A DNA stretch of 64,000 nucleotides, taken from assembly GCA_033439795.1 (NCBI GenBank), contig JAUTDP010000004.1, positions 496,001-560,000 on the forward strand, read 5' to 3'. Positions within the stretch are counted from its first letter, which is position 1, and each line of letters begins with the position of its first letter. Position numbers and translations under genes: made by a program. This document shows positions 59,276 through 64,000 of the stretch, piece by piece. Below the pieces are notes generated by a model, which was given only the letters and a program-made list of their open reading frames with translations, had not been told where the DNA came from and searched no databases. The DNA is from Sordaria brevicollis. Its lineage: Eukaryota; Ascomycota; Sordariomycetes; Sordariales; Sordariaceae.

Positions 59276-59959
59276 CCTTCTAACCGCGTGACAAGTTAGG
59301 AAGATGGACGACGTCTATGGCAACCTAGATCAGCACTTGGAAGCCGGGAGGCCCCATCGGCTTAGGGAGGATTAGTATTATCAAGTCGACGGCAAGTTAT
59401 TTGGGTCGATTTGGAGATTTTGAAGTCGGGAAGGAGCAGAGGTCGTTCAGGTGAGCCTGATTCATTGGCCCATGGATAGAGGTAAGGTCACCCGGTCGGG
59501 CCGCCGGGGGAGGTATTTGTGGAAGTTACCAAGCGGAGGGAAATGAGTTTATAACAACACGGGGCTCCAAAAGATGTTGGAACAGTTTTAACGTGGCTTG
59601 ATCGGCCATTTCCTTCGCATAAACACTCCGCCACATCGCAACACAGCACTACTCTACTTCTTAGACTCAGACGAAAAGAACGTCCGAGATTCCTATTAGA
59701 TTAGAACTATCAATTTTTTCTTTTTGCTACACTGTTTCTATCCAGTTGTGAGGCTGAGTGTGATTTCTTGTAATTACCATAGCGGGAAAATAAGCCTGGT
59801 GTCTAGAGTAGATACCCCTATCTATAGTAGATTAAACCGTCTAGGCCAGATTAGGAATCTATACCAAATACATTTATCTGGGCCAGACGCCCGAGAGCGT
59901 ACTCTTATTAATCAGATTTTCATATTTAGGAAATGCGTTAAAGCGACCGCTGAAGGTTT
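59276..59959. other. Transition to the AT-rich block
   Basis: No gene supported. An 85-codon open frame at 59,724-59,981 begins outside the RIP zone and runs into it, with no recognised domain. The drop in GC content starts near 59,960. Confidence 0.4.
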
Positions 59960-60205
59960 AGTTTTTAGCGACGTTTTATAGCGCGGTCTTATCGGGCGTA
60001 CGGGCTAGTTTTTAAAGCCTTTAAATATTAGCGCTAATATTAATATTATAACGATTATTTATAGCGGCTATATTAGAACGTATAAATTAAGCACTATAGT
60101 TTTAATATACGTATATTATAAAATAGTAGTAATCAAATTATACGTCCGCACAATTGAAATTATTACGACCTATATTATACGTAATATTATAATATTATAA
60201 TAATA

Positions 60206-60206
<1 letters not shown>

Positions 60207-60247
<41 letters not shown>
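60207..60247. repeat. (AAT)n microsatellite
   Basis: About 13 uninterrupted ATA/AAT units within the RIP block. Confidence 0.85.
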
Positions 60248-61039
60248 GAAATACGTAAATATACGTATCGTAAAGTAAGAATATTTAAATAATCCGTTTT
60301 TTTTATTCGTATTATATTAAATATAATAAAATAGGAAAGGGTTAATGTAAATCCTTATAAATTTTAATTAATAAGTATAATAGTAATAAGAATCGAAATA
60401 AGGAGGCTGGACTAAAAGTAGCCAATATAGTAGAAGGTTATTTACTTATCGAAATAATTTATAGGATTAATCGATTCGTTAATAAATAAATCTTTAAAAT
60501 TATTATAATAATAATTATCCAAAGGGATACCATTACGACCCTTTTTCTTACTTCGCCGAACGGTTTCACAGCCACCTCTAGCATAACTAGTAAATATATC
60601 GTTAGCGGGTAGATTATTAACTTTTAGTATATTAAATAGAATACTTTTATTAAAAATAGCGGTAGCGGTAATTCGTACTTAAGAATATATACCGATACGG
60701 TTAGGGTTTAAAGTAATTAATACCTACCGTTTAGATATACTTTTAATATTACGAATAAAACTAATACGTTATAATAAAATAGATATTAAAATATTAATAG
60801 ATTAATTTACGCTACGTACCTTTAATACCGTAGTATTCTTAGTAAAAAATGGCTACTTTTTAAATTTCTTACCTATACCCAATAATTAAAGGGTATTATT
60901 AAGAAGATTAAGTAAGGGTAGTTTTTTAAATAAACTAGGCGGACGGTATTCGAATTACTTTATTAATGAAATTTTTTTTAATATATTAAGGGAAATTTGT
61001 AATATAAATAATCTTTTAATAGAAATTAGCGGTATAAGA

Positions 61040-61445
61040 GATTGTAGCGGCTAGATAGGAAATTAGGGTAGCAGTAGTATAAAAATTGGTAATAATATTT
61101 GCAACGGAAATTAAGGAGGTAATATTATAGGAGTTAGAGATTTAGGCGGCGGTATTATAGGAGATTATAGTAATTGGATAAAAGATTAGGGTAGCGGTAA
61201 TATTTATAATAGAGACCAAAGTAATAGTATTATAGGAGTTAGAAATTTGGACGGCGGTATTATAAGAGATTATGGCGGTTGGATAAGAGATTAGGGTAGC
61301 GGTAATATAGGAGCTAGTAATAATATTTATAACGGAAATTAAGGAGGCGGAATTATAGGAGTTAGAGATTTAGGCGGCGGTATTATAAGAGATTATAGTA
61401 GTTGGATAGGAGATTAGAGTGGTAATACGGGAGATAATACTTGAA
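61040..61445 (-). repeat. Degenerate tandem repeats in the RIP block
   Basis: Units containing GGCGGTATTATAAGAGATTA and GGAGTTAGAGATTTAGG recur at least four times. On the minus strand they read as Pro/Ile-rich repeats with RIP-type stops, consistent with a proline-rich repeat domain of a decayed protein gene. Confidence 0.6.
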
Positions 61446-64000
61446 TAGGAGAATTTACCCGCCGTTTCGCCGTTTCCTTAATTTTTAATTCGTTAACCTA
61501 ATAAATTTTAAATATATAGTATATAATTATTAAACGTTTAACCTTCTTTTCTTATAATTTATTATTTTATTTTTCGAGGCTACGCTTTTTATTACTAATA
61601 TTAACATAATAAAGTAAGGCAAATTTATTTTCTTTAAACTCTTTAATATAGGATATAAAGAAATTTTCGAATTTATTTCGAAGTATTTTGGGTAGTAGTA
61701 AAGACAATACTTCTTTATCGGTAAAATAGTATATATAACCGATAATATTATTACTTCGCTTAATTTAATTAATATTATAATTATTATATTATTTATTAAT
61801 ATATACTTTAATTATTTTACGAATATTACTATTAAATAAATTTCGTATTCGCTTATATTCATATTCGGCTACGTACTTCTTTTCCTTTTATTCTTTTATT
61901 TTTAATAATAGGGCTCGCTTTTAATTTAGAGAGACGGGTGCGAATAGGATGTCGGTAGGAGGATTATTTACGTTACTCCTTTTAATATATTATAGGTATT
62001 CGATTAAATATATATTTTAATTAGGAAAGTATATTTAAAATTATTATTATAATTATAAATTTATTAAATAATTTTATCCCTTTTTATTTTTTTAGATAGG
62101 TTATTCCCGTAATATACGAAGATAATATAATATTCGTCGTTAATTTTATTATATATATTATTTCCTTCGGGACTATTTAGTATATTAATATTAAGAATAA
62201 GAGGAGACAGTAATTTTTTTTCTTTAATAATAAGTAATTTTATAGTAAGAGAAAACGAATATATATAAATAGGTTCTAATATAGGTAATTCGGTAATAAG
62301 TAGTCTAGCGTTATATTATATTTATTAACCCTCTTTTAGAAAATAAGGTATAATTCCTTCTTTAAATTATTTAAATCGGGCTTTATTATTATATTGGTCT
62401 AATAATTTAAATAATCGATCGAAGAATATATTTTCGAAATTATTTAAAATATTTAATAATTAAGTGTAGAATACCTTTATATTATTACCCGTAATATATT
62501 CTTCTTATATATTTTAATCGGTAGTAATAGGTATCGCGGTAATAGCGGGTATTATAGTAATAGCGGGTATTGTAATAATAACGGGTATCGGCTTTGGATT
62601 GAAGCTGGGTAAGAGTATAGGGGTAACCTTCTTTTCTTTAACGACCGTAGTCTTCGGTTTTGGTACCTATATTAGTATATATAATTAGGGAATTAGTATT
62701 TCGATTAGTCGTATAATTAATTTAGCCGAATAGGGATTCTTAATAAACTCCGCTACGTAACGCTTTAATTCCGAGAAGAAGTAATTGAAATCCTACGTAA
62801 TATCGAAATATATATCGTAATAAATAAATAAGAGATTCTTTTATATAATTACTTCTAATATTTAATCGATTTATTACTTAATTTAATTATTTACTTCCTA
62901 TATTTATTCCTACGTAATTATAAACCTATTATAAAGCTTCTTTAACGATTTTAATCGTTATTATTTAGTGGATTTATTTTATTCGATATTATAATTTTAC
63001 GGGATAAATAGGTCGCCGGGCGGTAATCGAATTATTAGAGACTTAAAAGGGTCGGCGACGTTAACGCTTATAATATTATTATCCAATATATCGAAATCGT
63101 TTCTTATACCGAAGTTATTATTTAAGGATATATTATAATAATTTATATTTATAATTTATAATCGATTAATAGCGGGTTGAATAAATATATTTAATAAATT
63201 AGTAAACGAAATAGAGGATATTTTGGGTAGCGGGGTATAAGATGTACTATATTATTCCTAAAAAGCGGTAAGGTTAAATTAGGTTTCAATCGCGGGTATT
63301 AATATAAGTATATTCTCCTTCTAATTAAATATAATTAACTCGACTTTATAAAAGTCTAAATAAACGGAAAGGTTCGCGAAGGCTTCGGATACCACTTTCC
63401 GAAGATCTTTTAATTTTAATTATTTTAATAATTTATATACGAATTTAATATATCCTTTACCCTTCTTAACTATATTTTTACGCTCGAATATATATACTTA
63501 AATAACTTTTCGAAGTATTTTAATATATATTTTTTGAAGAAAGAAATATCAAAGGGATATTTTATCCGAAAAATTAATTTTTTAATCGAAGTATAATATA
63601 ATAAAAGAATATAAGTACGAAAATAAAGATTCGTTGAATTTTACGTATATTTATTATTTAATATATTCGATATCGATTTTATTAAAATAATTTTCGTTAT
63701 TAAAATCGGCGTAATCTTTATAGAATTTAAAATCGGTCTTAAAGTCCCTAACCCAATTAATAATTATTTTATAAAATCGGTTTTATAATATTTTTTACTT
63801 ATATATACCGAACCGTTTATCCGTATAAATATAAAAATCTAGGAATATTTCGCTTAGGGTTAATAAATCGGGGAAAAGCTCGTATATAATATTAATAAAT
63901 AATATATTCGAATAAAATACGAAGAATATTTTACAATTATACGGATCGATTTTATTCTTAATTCTATTAAATACTTCTTCCGATAATAAAGTTAGGTTAA

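Larger units (their letters stand above)
59960..64000. mobile_element. RIP-degraded repeat block, unclassified
   Basis: Base composition falls abruptly to mostly A and T, and remaining G and C occur largely in CpG or GG/CC, as expected after heavy RIP of a repeat. On the minus strand some stretches still look coding, for example VADPFKSLIIRLPPGDLFIP near 63,000-63,060 and others at 62,300-62,800, but they are full of stops and I cannot assign a family. The block runs off the window end, so the element boundaries are unknown. Confidence 0.7.

Noticed and set aside
61040..61445. CRISPR-like or satellite array
   Set aside because: Units are irregular in length and spacing, no unique spacers exist, and the sequence reads as RIP-damaged proline-rich coding repeats in a eukaryotic genome.

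Overview
The window is nuclear DNA of a filamentous ascomycete (Pezizomycotina). The grounds are short GT-AG introns with CTAAC/CTGAC branch sites, pyrimidine-rich leaders, TATA boxes far from start codons, a tRNA gene with an intron, and two extremely AT-rich blocks carrying the CpA-to-TpA signature of repeat-induced point mutation (RIP). I cannot name the species.

From about 3.4 to 59.3 kb the DNA is dominated by one lineage-specific multigene family that I do not recognise as any named family. All copies lie on the plus strand, which fits tandem duplication. I label them P1 to P20 from left to right. The ancestral gene has five exons: exon 1 of about 100 to 172 nt ending in phase 1, exon 2 near 524 nt, exon 3 exactly 120 nt, exon 4 exactly 81 nt, and exon 5 encoding a basic linker plus a variable low-complexity tail. 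P1, P2, P4, P10 and P18 look structurally intact. P13 is split by a Ty1/copia retrotransposon and P16 by a 564-bp inverted-repeat element, each with a perfect target-site duplication. P3, P14 and P15 are full-length or nearly full-length pseudogenes. The rest are fragments, several of them chimeric.

The most unusual signal is a recurrent in-frame TAG between the linker or tail and a further C-terminal segment. It is present in P4, P10, P11, P13 and P16 with 66 to 379 open codons behind it. Homologous TAGs sit in the damaged copies P3 and P5. In P4, P5, P16 and P11 the surroundings align (for example PAP-stop-DGQAN against PAP-stop-SGQAN). Several post-TAG tails end in a similar acidic and basic, NLS-like motif. 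Readthrough or A-to-I editing of UAG, a hidden splice site, and inherited RIP damage are competing explanations.

Layout: 1-2.9 kb no recognised gene; 3.1-6.5 kb P1 and 3' fragments; 6.9-7.1 kb tRNA-Trp (minus strand); 9.9-12.1 kb P2; 13.2-14.7 kb P3 (pseudogene); 16.4-17.9 kb P4; 18.4-18.8 kb inverted-repeat element; 19.2-23.9 kb fragments and two hAT-like MITEs; 25.5-28.2 kb P10; 28.8-31.5 kb two degraded duplications; 33.1-41.5 kb P13 with the RIP-degraded copia element at 33.4-40.05 kb; 42.3-46.4 kb P14 and P15; 48.1-52.4 kb P16; 55.3-56.5 kb P18; 57.4-59.3 kb fragments; about 59.96-64.0 kb a second RIP-degraded AT-rich block. How the products work is unknown. A conserved, apparently helical N-terminal core, a basic linker, and Q/N/P- or acid-rich tails with NLS-like ends suggest nuclear proteins, but that is inference.
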